Below, one piece after another: positions 23,041 to 35,844 of a DNA stretch of 64,000 nt. The position numbers and the translations under genes were made by a program. The notes beneath the pieces were generated by a model. It had not been told where the DNA came from and searched no databases. It saw nothing but the letters and a program-made list of their open reading frames with translations. The stretch's first letter is position 1, and each line of letters starts with the position of its first letter. Origin of the DNA: Diorhabda sublineata (lineage: Eukaryota > Arthropoda > Insecta > Coleoptera > Chrysomelidae); assembly GCF_026230105.1 (NCBI RefSeq), contig NC_079476.1:1447209-1511208 (forward strand). The letters run 5' to 3'.

Positions 23041-26000
23041 ATTAATCATTATCACAAATCACAGAAGAGGATCTGCAAAAAGTTATAAAATACGTAATCA
23101 AAGAGGAAGAAACAATCTTAACATGATAGAGAAAACAACAACCAATTTGCACTTACTAATTAGTTGGAATTGATGACGTTTGGCCACTCCAATTGCAATA
23201 ATTGTCACAAATCAGAAAAGAGGATCTGCAAAAAGTTATAAAATACGTAATCAAAGAGGAAGAAACAATCTTAACATGATAGAGAAAACAACAACCAATT
23301 TGCACTTACTAATTAGTTGGAATTGATGACGTTTGGCCACTCCAATTGCAATAATTGTCACAAATCAGAAAAGAGGATCTGCAAAAAGTTATAAAATACG
23401 TAATCAAAGATGAAGAAACAATCTTAACATGATAGAGAAAACAACAACCAATTTGCACTTACTAATTAGTTGGAATTGATGACGTTTGGCCACTCCAATT
23501 GCAATAATTGTCACAAATCAGAAAAGAGGATCTGCAAAAAGTTATAAAATACGTAATCAAAGAGGAAGAAACAATCTTAACATGATAGAGAAAACAACAA
23601 CCAATTTGCACTTACTAATTAGTTGGAATTGATGACGTTTGGCCACTCCAATTGCAATAATTGTCACAAATCAGAAAAGAGGATCTGCAAAAAGTTATAA
23701 AATACGTAATCAAAGATGAAGAAACAATCTTAACATGATAGAGAAAACAAAAACCAATTTGCACTTACTAATTAGTTGGAATTGATGACGTTTGGCCACT
23801 CCAATTGCAATAATTGTCACAAATCAGAAAAGAGGATCTGCAAAAAGTTATAAAATACGTAATCAAAGATGAAGAAACAATCTTAACATGATAGAGAAAA
23901 CAACAACCAATTTGCACTTACTAATTAGTTGGAATTGATGACGTTTGGCCACTCCAATTGCAATAATTGTCACAAATCAGAAAAGAGGATCTGCAAAAAG
24001 TTATAAAATACGTAATCAAAGATGAAGAAACAATCTTAACATGATAGAGAAAACAACAACCAATTTGCACTTACTAATTAGTTGGAATTGATAACGTTTG
24101 GCCATTCCAATTGCAATAATTGTCACAAATCAGAAAAGAGGATCTGCAAAAAGTTATAAAATACGTAATCAAAGATGAAGAAACAATCTTAACATGGTAG
24201 TGAAAACAACAACCAATTTGCACTTACTAATTAGTTGGAATTGATGACGTTTGGCCACTCCAATTGCAATAATTGTCACAAATCAGAAAAGAGGATCTGC
24301 AAAAAGTTATAAAATACGTAATCAAAGATGAAGAAACAATCTTAACATGATAGAGAAAACAACAACCAATTTGCACTTACTAATTAGTTGGAATTGATGA
24401 CGTTTGGCCACTCCAATTGCAATAATTGTCACAAATCAGAAAAGAGGATCTGCAAAAAGTTATAAAATACGTAATCAAAGATGAAGAAACAATCTTAACA
24501 TGATAGAGAAAACAACAACCAATTTGCACTTACTAATTAGTTGGAATTGATGACGTTTGGCCACTCCAATTGCAATAATTGTCACAAATCAGAAAAGAGG
24601 ATCTGCAAAAAGTTATAAAATACGTAATCAAAGAGGAAGAAACAATCTTAACATGATAGAGAAAACAACAACCAATTTGCACTTACTAATTAGTTGGAAT
24701 TGATGACGTTTGGCCACTCCAATTGCAATAATTGTCACAAATCAGAAAAGAGGATCTGCAAAAAGTTATAAAATACGTAATCAAAGATGAAGAAACAATC
24801 TTAACATGATAGAGAAAACAACAACCAATTTGCACTTACTAATTAGTTGGAATTGATGACGTTTGGCCACTCCAATTGCAATAATTGTCACAAATCAGAA
24901 AAGAGGATCTGCAAAAAGTTATAAAATACGTAATCAAAGATGAAGAAACAATCTTAACAGGATAGAGAAAACAACAACCAATTTGCACTTACTAATTAGT
25001 TGGAATTGATAACGTTTGGCCACTCCAATTGCAATAATTGTCACAAATCAGAAAAGAGGATCTGCAAAAAGTTATAAAATACGTAATCAAAGATGAAGAA
25101 ACAATCTTAACATGGTAGTGAAAACCACAACCACTTTCCACTTACTAATTAGTTAGATTTGATGATATTTGACCACTCTGATTGCAATCATTATCACAAA
25201 TCACAGAAGAGGATCTGCAAAAAGTTATAAAATACGTAATCAAAGATGAAGAAACAATCTTAACATGATAGAGAAAACAACAACCACTTTGCACTTACTA
25301 ATTAGTTGGAATTGATGACGTTTGGCCACTCCAATTGCAATAATTGTCACAAATCAGAAAAGAGGATCTGCAAAAAGTTATAAAATACGTAATCAAAGAT
25401 GAAGAAACAATCTTAACATGATAGAGAAAACAACAACCACTTTGCACTTACTAATTAGTTGGAATTGATGACGTTTGGCCACTCCAATTGCAATAATTGT
25501 CACAAATCAGAAAAGAGGATCTGCAAAAAGTTATAAAATACGTAATCAAAGATGAAGAAACAATCTTAACATGATAGAGAAAACAACAACCACTTTGCAC
25601 TTACTAATTAGTTGGAATTGATGACGTTTGGCCACTGCAATTGCAATAATTGTCACAAATCAGAAAAGAGGATCTGCAAAAAGTTATAAAATACGTAATC
25701 AAAGATGAAGAAACAATCTTAACATGATAGAGAAAACAACAACCACTTTGCACTTACTAATTAGTTGGAATTGATGACGTTTGGCCACTGCAATTGCAAT
25801 AATTGTCACAAATCAGAAAAGAGGATCTGCAAAAAGTTATAAAATACGTAATCAAAGATGAAGAAACAATCTTAACATGATAGAGAAAACAACAACCACT
25901 TTGCACTTACTAATTAGTTGGAATTGATGACGTTTGGCCACTGCAATTGCAATAATTGTCACAAATCAGAAAAGAGGATCTGCAAAAAGTTATAAAATAC

Positions 26001-27005
26001 GTAATCAAAGATGAAGAAACAATCTTAACATGATAGAGAAAACAACAACCACTTTGCACTTACTAATTAGTTGGAATTGATGACGTTTGGCCACTGCAAT
26101 TGCAATAATTGTCACAAATCAGAAAAGAGGATCTGCAAAAAGTTATAAAATACGTAATCAAAGATGAAGAAACAATCTTAACATGATAGAGAAAACAACA
26201 ACCACTTTGCACTTACTAATTAGTTGGAATTGATGACGTTTGGCCACTGCAATTGCAATAATTGTCACAAATCAGAAAAGAGGATCTGCAAAAAGTTATA
26301 AAATACGTAATCAAAGATGAAGAAACAATCTTAACATGATAGAGAAAACAACAACCACTTTGCACTTACTAATTAGTTGGAATTGATGACGTTTGGCCAC
26401 TGCAATTGCAATAATTGTCACAAATCAGAAAAGAGGATCTGCAAAAAGTTATAAAATACGTAATCAAAGATGAAGAAACAATCTTAACATGATAGAGAAA
26501 ACAACAACCACTTTGCACTTACTAATTAGTTGGAATTGATGACGTTTGGCCACTCCAATTGCAATAATTGTCACAAACCAGAAAAGAGGATCTGCAAAAA
26601 GTTATAAAATACGTAATCAAAGATGAAGAAACAATCTTAACATGGTAGTGAAAACCACAACCACTTTCCACTTACTAATTAGTTAGATTTGATGATATTT
26701 GACCACTCTGATTGCAATCATTATCACAAATCACAGAAGAGGATCTGCAAAAAGTTATAAAATACGTAATCAAAGATAGAGAAACAATCTTAACATGATA
26801 GAGAAAAAAACAACCAATTTGCACTTACTAATTAGTTGGAATTGATGACGTTTGGCCACTCCAATTGCAATAATTGTCACAAATCAGAAAAGAGGATCTG
26901 CAAAAAGTTATAAAATACGTAATCAAAGATAGAGAAACAATCGTAACAACATGATAGAGTAACTACAGTCACTTTCCACTGATTATATCAGTTGGAACTG
27001 ATGAT
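23041..27005. repeat. 153-bp satellite array, 26 units in exact register
   Basis: The landmark GAGGATCTGC starts at 23,067 and recurs every 153 bp to 26,892 (25 intervals, 3,825 bp), with no net insertion or deletion at the points I checked. Units differ by a few bases: GAGGAAGAA versus GATGAAGAA, AATTTGCAC versus ACTTTGCAC, CACTCCAAT versus CACTGCAAT. A diverged unit type (TTTCCACTTACTAATTAGTT, TGATGATATTTGACC) appears at about 25,111-25,210 and again exactly 1,530 bp later at 26,641-26,740. The left edge of the array also starts inside this diverged type. Stops occur in every frame I read. Confidence 0.97.
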
Positions 27006-28770
27006 GTTTCAAGCAAAGATAATTTCAACGTAATTATAAATATTAATATGTCGAATAAGTGATTCGATTTCTTTTAAATGAAATTTTTTGTGTTACTGAT
27101 GAGAATAGATATCATCGTTGTTGTTTTATTAGAGATAGATAATTTGCTAAACGCGCTCTAAACGACTAAACAATTTTGAAAAGTCAATTTTGACAACAGA
27201 TGAAAAAACATATAGACTTTTGATTGTTTGCATTTAATCAAATTTGAAAATAAACTTAATATTGTGATGGTATATCAAGTCAACCTATATGGCATTGTAA
27301 TCTTTCATCGGAACTGTCATTTGATGAAAAATAAACAGAAAATATGCAAATAAGAAATACAAAACTCCCAACTCCAACTGACGCCGAAGTCATAATTCAA
27401 GAAATGAAAAAACAAACACATGTGTATAATATCCAGCGCCAGCTTTACACAAGCAGCAAAATAAACACAAAAGCTTTCCGGGAGGTCGTATAATCCCTTA
27501 GTCACAACTGAGCTAATAGCAGTTTGTAATATACAATGTGATTAAATCGTCCGTTTATATAATGATGACGAATAAAAAAATATTTTTTATTGTTATGTTT
27601 TCCAAGCTTCAGGAAAATTGAGCGTTTTGTTTGTTTCCACACGATTTGCTAAACCAGGTACAATTCTACTAAAATTATAGTTTCTTGGTAGACGATTTAA
27701 CAAAAAATAAAACGTGGTGTTTGAAACTATGCGAAGATTTCATCAGAAACGTGGTGGATGAGAATTTTTATTTAAATACAATGTTCACCATTATTCACTA
27801 TTTCCCCAGGTATTCTGGTATTAACCGTAAGCAGCTTCCAACGAATATCGATTGGTTTTGAGTGATTTGAACGAACAAGAGTTGCCTTAATCGCCGGACG
27901 GGTTCATCTTGGATCATACTTCTAACTTTTTCAATATTAAGCAGTAACTTAAGTGTAAAGCCTACCAGCACTTGCTTTAAGACAACGTGCAATGCAATGC
28001 AAGACGCAATATTTCTTGATCAAAAGCATACGCAGATGAAGTTATGTTTCATGTAAGATCTTGCACTTTATTGCAACATTATCGGTTTGGTCTTATTTTT
28101 ATTTCGTACAAGCTGCAATTCTAGTGATAAATCTAGTTACTTTTTGCTTAAAAACCAACCTGTCCATCATGGTACAAAAGAAAGACAACAGCAGATATAA
28201 TTATTGAAAGCGATTGAACAACAATTGAGGAGCATTTGTTCGCTTTTACTAATGGAATTTTTGTTGGTGGCAGCCATAATGCAATGGAAAGAGACTTGCA
28301 TAATATCAAGCCACGTGCAATGTCTTGCATCATCTCAAGCGGTCTTTACCACCAAATGTGCGTTGCAACTGTTCAAGACCATCCTTGAAATCTCTTGAAA
28401 ACATCGTATTTCGATGTCAATTCATATGTACGACTTTTACATTGTTCGCATGTCTGAAATAAAAACAACACAGAAAAACAGCAGAAATACGGAAAACGGT
28501 CGTCAAAACTACAAATTCTAGTTTTACAATGGTATTTACAATACTATTGATTCATTAAAATGGATATAACAACAAAACAAGAGCGAAATAAAGATGGAAA
28601 AAACTTGTTACGATAATATTGAATTTATCATTCACGAATGTGTATAAAGAGCCACTACAATCGTGATTTTTCCTTCAGCATAAATTGTTCAGGACTAAAA
28701 CAGTCAAACTGCTTGACTGTCTAATAAAGCGTATTATTAAGATTTTTACAAATTTGAAATTATTTTAATT
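27006..28770. other. Non-coding AT-rich DNA
   Basis: The array decays into unique sequence by about 27,010. Short frames at 27,798-27,992 (minus) and 28,204-28,398 (plus) have no convincing match. Confidence 0.5.
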
Positions 28771-28774
28771 TTTC

Positions 28775-29610
28775 TACTTTTCCGTAGTTGGTCTTCTGAA
28801 AGACCAAGAAAAACAAATTTTTTTAACAAGAATCGATTTTTTTATTCATTGCTTCTACAATTGAGATCAATTTCTAACCAGCGAGCCTTTTTTTAGATCA
28901 TCAAATAGCCAGTAGTCACTGATTGCCAAATTTGTGGCTAAGGAAGTAATTTGGAATGTAATTCTTTCAATTTAACCATCGTTACCAGCGACTTGTCAAT
29001 CGGTGCATTGTCTTGGTGGAACTTTGGATTTTTCTTTGATATATGAGGCCATTTTTCCTGTATTTTTGCCTTCAAACGACCCAGAAACTAGTAGTATATA
29101 GTATTTGCTATTGATTGTTTCTTTTTGGACATAGTCAACGAACAATATACCAAAATACTGAAGTTATAACCTACCCAGCTAACTGTGGTACATTTGGACG
29201 CTTCGGACGTAGTTCACCGGCTGCAGTCTACTCAAATGTTGATGGTTTTGATTCTGGCATGAAATGATGGATCCATGTTCAATCTATTCTCACATATCGA
29301 CGCAAAAAATCTGATTTATTACGTGTAAACATGACCAAACACTGATCTGAATCAACAACAAGTTGTTGCCTTCTGATATCTTTATGGTCTTCGCTATCTC
29401 ACGCAATTTCAATTTATGATCAGAATTAGACAACCAGAACGCTCACCATCATCATTGTTTGTACCACCAAATGCGAATCGCTTTAAAACAATAAAAAAGC
29501 AAAGTTTTTGGACTGTCTGCATTCATATGACCATGCCTCTTTGTTTTCTCACAGAATGATCTCGTAGTTGGTACTCTAGTCCTTCACGTTCTATTTTTAT
29601 AATAATCTAG
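28775..29610 (-). pseudogene. Near full-length degenerate mariner element
   Basis: Minus-strand frames give, in order: ALKRFAFGGTNNDDGERSG, the RRYVRID.TWIHHFMPES block with the first catalytic region, TAAGELRPKRP, ITSVFW, QDNAPIDKSL around the second catalytic Asp, VKLKELHSKLL, DYWLFDDLKK with the third catalytic region, and LAG. The order and spacing match a mariner transposase of about 340 residues. Many stops and frameshifts occur, and the DET triplet at the first Asp is disrupted by a stop. The copy is old and inactive. Terminal repeats were not identified. Confidence 0.8.
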
Positions 29611-30815
29611 ACAAAGATGTTGAGGTAACGGCGACATTCATAACACAGAAAAACTAAGTTAATTAGAAAAGTTAATAAATGGACTTCTACTTTGATATTT
29701 TGCAAAGTAGAAATGTTATATTCGTTTCGGAATTAATTAAATGAGTGAATATAGACTGCTAATATTCAGATGCAAATTAGGAAACTACTAATATATAAAT
29801 TATACAAGTTTCGGTAAGTCATAAAACTTATTTCCATTATTATAAGTTGCTACTCCATTTCCGCTGTTTACTTTCACAAGTTGTCATTTCAAAAGTAGAT
29901 GATGCTCCGACTAACTTTTAATAAATAAAAGATAACATTGGTGCGAAGAAAATGGAATCGAAACAATATGTTAAAGAAGTACCATCAAAAGTTTGAAATC
30001 TGGTTTCACATAAAAACATTTTCGTGTAAAACATCAAAGAGCAATATTGAACTCGATGCAAACAAAAACATTTTTAAATACGATAGTGCGGTCTTGAATA
30101 ACAGATAAATTAGTTGAAGTAAAAAACTTTGAAAAGGTTTGTATATTATATTATATAATATATAAGAACGAGAACTTTTGTTCGTTTTATAAAGAAATTG
30201 AAACATGTTAATTGTGATCTCAGTAAAAGTCTCTGTAAATTAGTTTTTGATTCTTATTATTTATCAATAATCATAAAAATAACGGTGAAAATATTTATAA
30301 AATCCAGCAATCGTCAATACGGGGTCTAGAAAAAATTGAAAATCAAATTACCGCCTTTTCCTGGCTAGTTTTCACATTTTCCCGATTGGAATTGCGTGAA
30401 TTACATTACAAGTGTAATGAAACACTTTTAATTTAACTAGTTCTTGCTCCACTGTTGCACGCTTTCTTATAGAGATTATTTTCTCTCTGTTTTTCTAGTT
30501 TCCAGCAAATCTAGTGATTTTTTGTCTTTTTGTACTCCATCATATCGTGATTAGGGATTCCTCATAAACACTAAACACTAAACTTTCGCCTACAAGTGAT
30601 TCTTCTTGTGAATTATCAACCGAAATCTTCTTTTTGACAGAAAATCCTCCCTCTCTTTGCTGTCACTTTACCGTAAAAAATTATTAGAAGAAGTTGTATC
30701 ACTTTTTTTAAAACACTGTTTTCAATTTCGATAATATCCAAACATCATCGACTCTATCACATCTGGAATAGTTTTTTATCTTATTTAGAGTGATCTGATT
30801 CTGTAGAATATCTTT
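29611..30815. other. Non-coding AT-rich DNA
   Basis: Nothing recognisable beyond short AT palindromes near 30,140-30,170. Confidence 0.55.
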
Positions 30816-30820
30816 AAAAG

Positions 30821-31296
30821 TCATGTCTGCTTCTTCCGGTATAGTGACGTTGCAATGTTTCCAGTCAACAAAATGTCAAATGCTTCCGGCATCAGTTGCA
30901 CGGATTGTTCTGTATCGTTTTTGAAATTAAGTAAACTTATTGTTTCAGTTAATTTGACTGCTAAAGGCCATTTTTCCAATAGTTTATACATCAAACAGTT
31001 TCTACAATCCTTGCGAAAAATCAAAATTTCCTTATCTTTCACCCCAATGCATTTTTCCAAGCCGCATATTCTAAATCGACATCTTGCATATTTTTGAAGT
31101 TGCAGAAGAAACCATTGGCATTATCCAGAAACGAAATGGAGTTAGTTTTAAAATTTTCAAGGAATGACTCTAGTTCTTCGGATAAGGACTGAAAGAATGG
31201 TAGTTCAGCCAATAATAGTTTATTATCCAAACATTTTTCCACGGTTTCAAAAATTTCGTCTGAATTTTTTGAGAAATGAGTGTGTTCTATAGCCAT
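30821..31296 (-). pseudogene. Frameshifted ORF of an uncharacterised repeat-protein family
   Basis: Two overlapping minus frames (31,296-31,039 and 31,060-30,821) join into one plausible protein of about 160 residues with a frameshift near 31,045. The first starts MAIEHTHF and carries an amphipathic, acidic helix-rich stretch (ESFLENFKTNSISFLDN). The second has FRKDCRNCLMYKLLEKWPL and MPEAFDILL. The F...CR..L..KLLEKSPL pattern recurs in insect proteins I associate with transposon-derived genes, but I cannot name the family. The presence of a Met start and low stop density suggest a fairly young loss. Confidence 0.45.
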
Positions 31297-31849
31297 CGTA
31301 CAAAATAGAATTTTGGAGAAAAATCAAAACAACCAGTAAAGGATAAAAATATTCCTTTTTTGTTTTAAACGACTTTTTAAAAATTACTTCGAAGTAAATT
31401 CGTACTCAAAACTTTTGGAAATTTTTTCTTAAAATACTCATTTAACAGAAAAATGGTACTTACGTGATGTATTGCTTAATGGTTGACTATGATTTTTCCT
31501 TTTAAGAGCAGAGTTTGAGAGAAAACTTCTGTTTATTTGTTTGTCATGACACAGAAAAAAACATTTCCAGGAACCACAAATGCTACTGACGTTCGAGGTC
31601 ACTTCGTAGAAATGGAGTAAATCCAGAGCAAGATTAACATAAGTTGCTGGTCGGTGAAACAGCGTTAACGTTCCAAAAAAATTCAAATCAACCTTTATAC
31701 AAAGAAGAAAAAATATTTTAGCGGTAACCGGATATCCAGATCTCAAACCTTGTATTTTGCTTCAATAGCTTCAAGAAACCTTATGAAAAAAAAGTCATCA
31801 AAGCTACAGAGAAGAAGAATTATTGAAGGTAGTAGTGCGTCTTTTATTA
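31297..31849. other. Unassigned DNA
   Basis: Holds a 102-codon minus frame (31,438-31,746) without a recognisable domain. It may be upstream sequence of the ORF at 30,821-31,296. Confidence 0.4.
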
Positions 31850-32300
31850 ACAATACGAGGGTAGTTCCAGAAGTACCTGAAACAAAAAATTAAGTGTAAA
31901 AACTGCTGATATTATCTCTTCATTATTGAAAAATCTTCGACCACCGAGTCAGTTTTTCAAGATAATAATCCGAGGTTGCTGAAGCTGGCAAGTAGAATGC
32001 ATGAGGTAGCAATTCATTGATTTGGCTATTGCAATAACGGCCGTTTTTGCTTGATTTCTTCGCTAAAATATTTGAAACAATAGGTTGGCATAATATTAGC
32101 CGTTGATAGTTCTTCCCTTTTCAAAATGAACCCAAACACATCCCAAAAAACCGACGCCATGAACTTGCCTGCATATGGAACGATGTTTACCTTCTTTGGA
32201 GCCGATTCTCCCTTTTCAGTCCATTGCTTTGATTGTTCTTTTGTTTCTGGTATGATGTGATAGACCCACGTTTCATCGATGGTTATGAAACGGTACAAAA
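31850..32300 (-). pseudogene. Mariner transposase remnant with internal deletion
   Basis: A 90-codon minus frame from 32,298 reads RFITIDETWVYHIIPETKEQ, then SKQWTEKGES, APKK, GKFMASVFWD and FSEEIKQKR. This is the first-Asp half of a mariner transposase, with the DETW Asp intact. The second catalytic block (QDNAP.H) is missing. The frame jumps from EIKQKR to the following AVIAIAK segment, so about 40-50 bp appear deleted compared with the related copy at 63,360-63,990. The third-Asp region survives only in fragments (31,900-32,010). The copy is inactive. Confidence 0.85.
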
Positions 32301-33009
32301 ATTCGACTTTATCTTTTTTAATACCTGTATCTATAATTTTCTTCTAGTATTATAGTGAATAGATTTTTTCACATATAACTTCTAGTATCCAGTTTTCTTA
32401 TAAAAGTTTTCTTTTACTTCTTCAAACCTAAACCTTCATCTTCACTGTGTGCTTGCTGTTTTATATTTCTCATTGTTCAAATTATGTTGGTAATTAATCT
32501 ATTGAAAATTAAAGGGCTCCTACTCACGAAATAAGTTGAGGCAACACGGTCTGTGTGAGCAAAAAAGTTTAATAATTTCCTAATTCGACGCTGCTTTGCG
32601 ACTGCTTTTAATTCATTTAGGTGCACTATAATTTAAGTTTAAGCTAAGAGTTTTAATAGTACAGTTCAAACAAGACTCGAGTATACAATGAGTTTCAAGA
32701 GAAGTTGACAGAACGTAAACAGTAATTAAAAAAACAGTCTTGGCACTTAGCATTTCGTTAACTTTCTCAATTATTTAACATTTTAGACAGAGATATCCTA
32801 TTTAGCACATCACGGTTCATTTGAAGTAGATACGGATTTATAATTAGCAATACGATACGTAATAACAGCATTATAAGATGATTTTGAGTAAATAATAAAC
32901 TGGAAAATTTAACATCAGTAGGCTTGGCAAGGCAATCTTCTATATAAATTAAGGTTGAACGGTTTGTCTTCCTCACTTATTGACTGACTTAGTAGCGTTC
33001 TCAAAGATC
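32301..33009. other. Non-coding AT-rich DNA
   Basis: No gene recognised. Confidence 0.55.
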
Positions 33010-33420
33010 GATCCATCCAGGTCCTATCGATGAACACACCAACACACCTCAGCAAGGTTTGAGATCAACGCTGGTATCCCCAAACATACGTAGATAGCAA
33101 CAGACCATTATCATCAATTCTGATCTTGAAAACAATCTGAACTGATATGGAAGCGATCCGAATGAGTTGAATGCAGCTTTGCAGTCTACTAGTTCTACAA
33201 AAAGGTTTTCAACTCTGGATTTGGACATTTGTGGAGATGAAATATCACCATCACCGCAAATTCGTTTTTTTGATATTGAAACTGGGAGCAATTTTTGAAG
33301 TATTGCTCCCAAAAATACCGTTGGGATGCTTAGCTCAATACAAAACAGAACAATTCGACTTATAGGCGATCCAGACTTTTTTACGGATACCTTCCAACAT
33401 AATCTCATTTAGAACATTGT
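33010..33420 (-). pseudogene. Possible reverse-transcriptase palm remnant (minus)
   Basis: The minus frame contains LFVELVDCKAAFNSF, which resembles the LF(V/I)DF.(A/Q)AFDS motif A of non-LTR reverse transcriptases, followed by a region ending SVDLKPC that could be a decayed GL(R/K)QGD motif. The match is weak because only motif A is convincing. It sits head to head with the plus-strand RT tail at 33,510. Confidence 0.3.
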
Positions 33421-33509
33421 TTCCAAGACCTACTCCATAGGCAGACGTTGTTCATGATCACCAGGTTCGCCAGAAATTCGATTTCTCTGGAGAAGTGTAA
33501 GCCTGTGAA

Positions 33510-33675
33510 ATAAGCTATTAATGCACGTCTTTTCCGAACACTACAGCCTAGAGATCAAGCTCAATATCCACACATTCGAGTGTAAAAGGGTTTGTCGTCT
33601 GGTGCTCGCTTTCTACATGAAAAAATATGATTCGACGAGCTTCAAGTACTTCGGTATCAACATTACTAGTAGCAG

Positions 33676-33751
<76 letters not shown>

Positions 33752-33890
33752 ATTTTTGCGAGAGATTATTTAAAGGAATGAGTAAGAGCAAAGTATGAGT
33801 TTATAGAGCCTGTGTGAGACGCCTACTTCGAACGGGTAAAATGAGAATATTGCAAGTTATAACAATCCTTTTACGGCCTTCTTGATCCAA
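33510..33890 (+). pseudogene. RTE-type reverse-transcriptase C-terminal remnant split by (TA)n
   Basis: The plus frame reads YDSTSFKYFGINITSSRN, matching the (S)FKYLG..I.S..N motif shortly after the YADD box of RTE-like ORF2. After the (TA)n tract another frame gives GKMRILQVITILLRP, matching TKMRIY.TLIRP(V). The microsatellite and frame changes break the ORF. Its 5' end faces the minus-strand fragment at 33,010-33,420. Confidence 0.45.
33678..33749. repeat. (TA)n microsatellite, 72 bp
   Basis: Uninterrupted AT dinucleotide run that splits the RT remnant. It creates the artefactual YIYIYI peptide. Confidence 0.98.
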
Positions 33891-35844
33891 AGATAGATCG
33901 ATCCAAAACTGTAGTTAATGTCGGCAGAACGAAGAAAATGTTGCCAAATACTACAACAACGTATATCACGTCATATCACCAAAAATGTGACATAAACAGA
34001 AAATCTGCAACCACCATTAGATATTATAGAAATGACACAAATTCGGAGTTTCGCCTTTTATGTCCGACCTTGTATATCGCGATCAAATAAACGCTTGGTC
34101 TATGTACCACAATGTAGTCGTCAATGTTGATAATTAGTGTTTTTAAGGATACAAAATTTGTGACATATCCTGTACTTCGTTGTTGATATGAGAATGTACT
34201 GAATTCATATATAAAAACCTGAATGTCTAATTTATATATTGAACATTAATGATCTGGCACTGGTTCTCAGGTCTTCAATAGAACCGGTTCAGATTGTTTA
34301 TAACAACTGTAGGACATCCGGGCCTCTGGCGTTATAGTCGAGTTCAGTTTATCAAAATATGTATATGAACGGTTATTTCTACAGGGTTTTTCGAAATATA
34401 TCTATTATTGAAACAACATTTTCTAGTGTAATGCTTAATGGAATTCCCATTACTTTCAAAATATCCATATCGTTTCGTCGTAATCTACTTTAGTTACTTA
34501 TTACGTCATATTTAGAAACTATTTTATAATTTCTGCCATTTAATTTTGGTTATGTGTGCTACATATTTTCACGTTTAGACATTGAATAGATTATTTGTTA
34601 CGAAGATGATTATGCTAGTCAAGTTTTGCTATAGACAAATATTCATCATTGGATATAGCTTTATAATTATTCGAAATATTCTACTTTAAGATCAATACAC
34701 TTCGGTATACATTTGATTCAATTGTCGAAGCAATTTTTTTTAGACGTATCAACCTTCCAATATCACTTGCAGATTATGAAAACCCTTGAATCCTTAAGAA
34801 CGCAATATTTCTATTTATTTAAAGAAATTTATGAATTAAATAAATCGCATCAAGCTACGCCACGGCTTATCGCGGACTGTGTACTAGGAATATTTCAAAG
34901 GAATTGTGTACATACGACTTCCGACAGCTTCGGCCAATAGAAATGCATTTATGTTTACGCCTCGATGTTTTCATTAGTAAACAATGGAGATGATGAGTGT
35001 ACGTGGACTGCCGGTTTGTTATACGGGGAATAAACAAATGCTGGTGTACCATTCAGAATGGATATGTCTAGTTATTACGAAAATTAGCTTTTGCTAATCA
35101 ATACAATTGATTATTGTTGTCAGTTCATTTTTTCCGCATTTCTTGCACCAATTGACTCAAACAGTGTTTTTAGAAGTGATTGTATATGAAGAAAGACACG
35201 GCATTGATGAGTGTGACCCATCAATTTGATTAGAAATATCTACAGTTACTTTAGTACATATTCTACAATGAACGAAATAGATTCAGATGAATGTTTTGAA
35301 CACAATGAATCGGGGCTTATAAGATTAACTTTTGAACTTATTAAGCAGAGACTCGACAAAACAATCAATAAGAAAACTTGATTGTTGATTAGATCAAGAA
35401 GCTAATCACCAGTTTTGTCATGGAATTTTGAAATTGGGAAAACGATTCTCTATATTATGTATTTTAGTTTTCTTGTATCCAGCCGACTGTATAAATTCTA
35501 CCCGCCTTTTACTCAGATAAGTAATTTTTCAAGGTATCTGCAACTACGGTTGGTTGGTTGAGGTTATGTTGTTGACGTTCAACTATAGTCAGCGCGTAAA
35601 AAGTAGAAAATTCGTTAAATTCAACGTCAAGAGCGCGTAGAAGCGCGATCATAGTGTTTACCGCTTCAACACTTTGCGGTACAGTTGATTATCGACGATG
35701 TAACGTTCGGCAACTGTGGTTGATTTCCATATTCCCAATTTTTTTTACAGCTGTCATTTCACCACATAACATTTATGTCAAATTTGTGTATGGCGCATTT
35801 ACCACTTCAGTCATTGTTGTTGAATTTTCTCATTAACCCTTAAC
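33891..35844. other. Non-coding DNA
   Basis: No gene recognised. Short frames at 34,713-34,940 and 34,867-35,052 have no motifs. 35,570-35,720 is GC-richer and leads into the piggyBac remnant. Confidence 0.5.

Noticed and set aside
23041..27005. Regular repeats that could suggest a CRISPR array
   Set aside because: The whole 153-bp unit is repeated with no unique spacers, there are no cas genes, and the setting is eukaryotic.
27798..27992. Minus frame VRSMIQDEPVRRLRQL resembling a transposase helix-turn-helix
   Set aside because: Similarity is short and unsupported by neighbouring blocks.
33521..33781. ORF containing a long YIYIYI run
   Set aside because: The run is the translated (TA)n microsatellite. 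The same artefact occurs at 39,855-40,049 and 57,307-57,525.
35834..35842. TTAACCCTT as a piggyBac transposon end
   Set aside because: It lies immediately before the C-terminal coding remnant in the same orientation, and no partner end is found.
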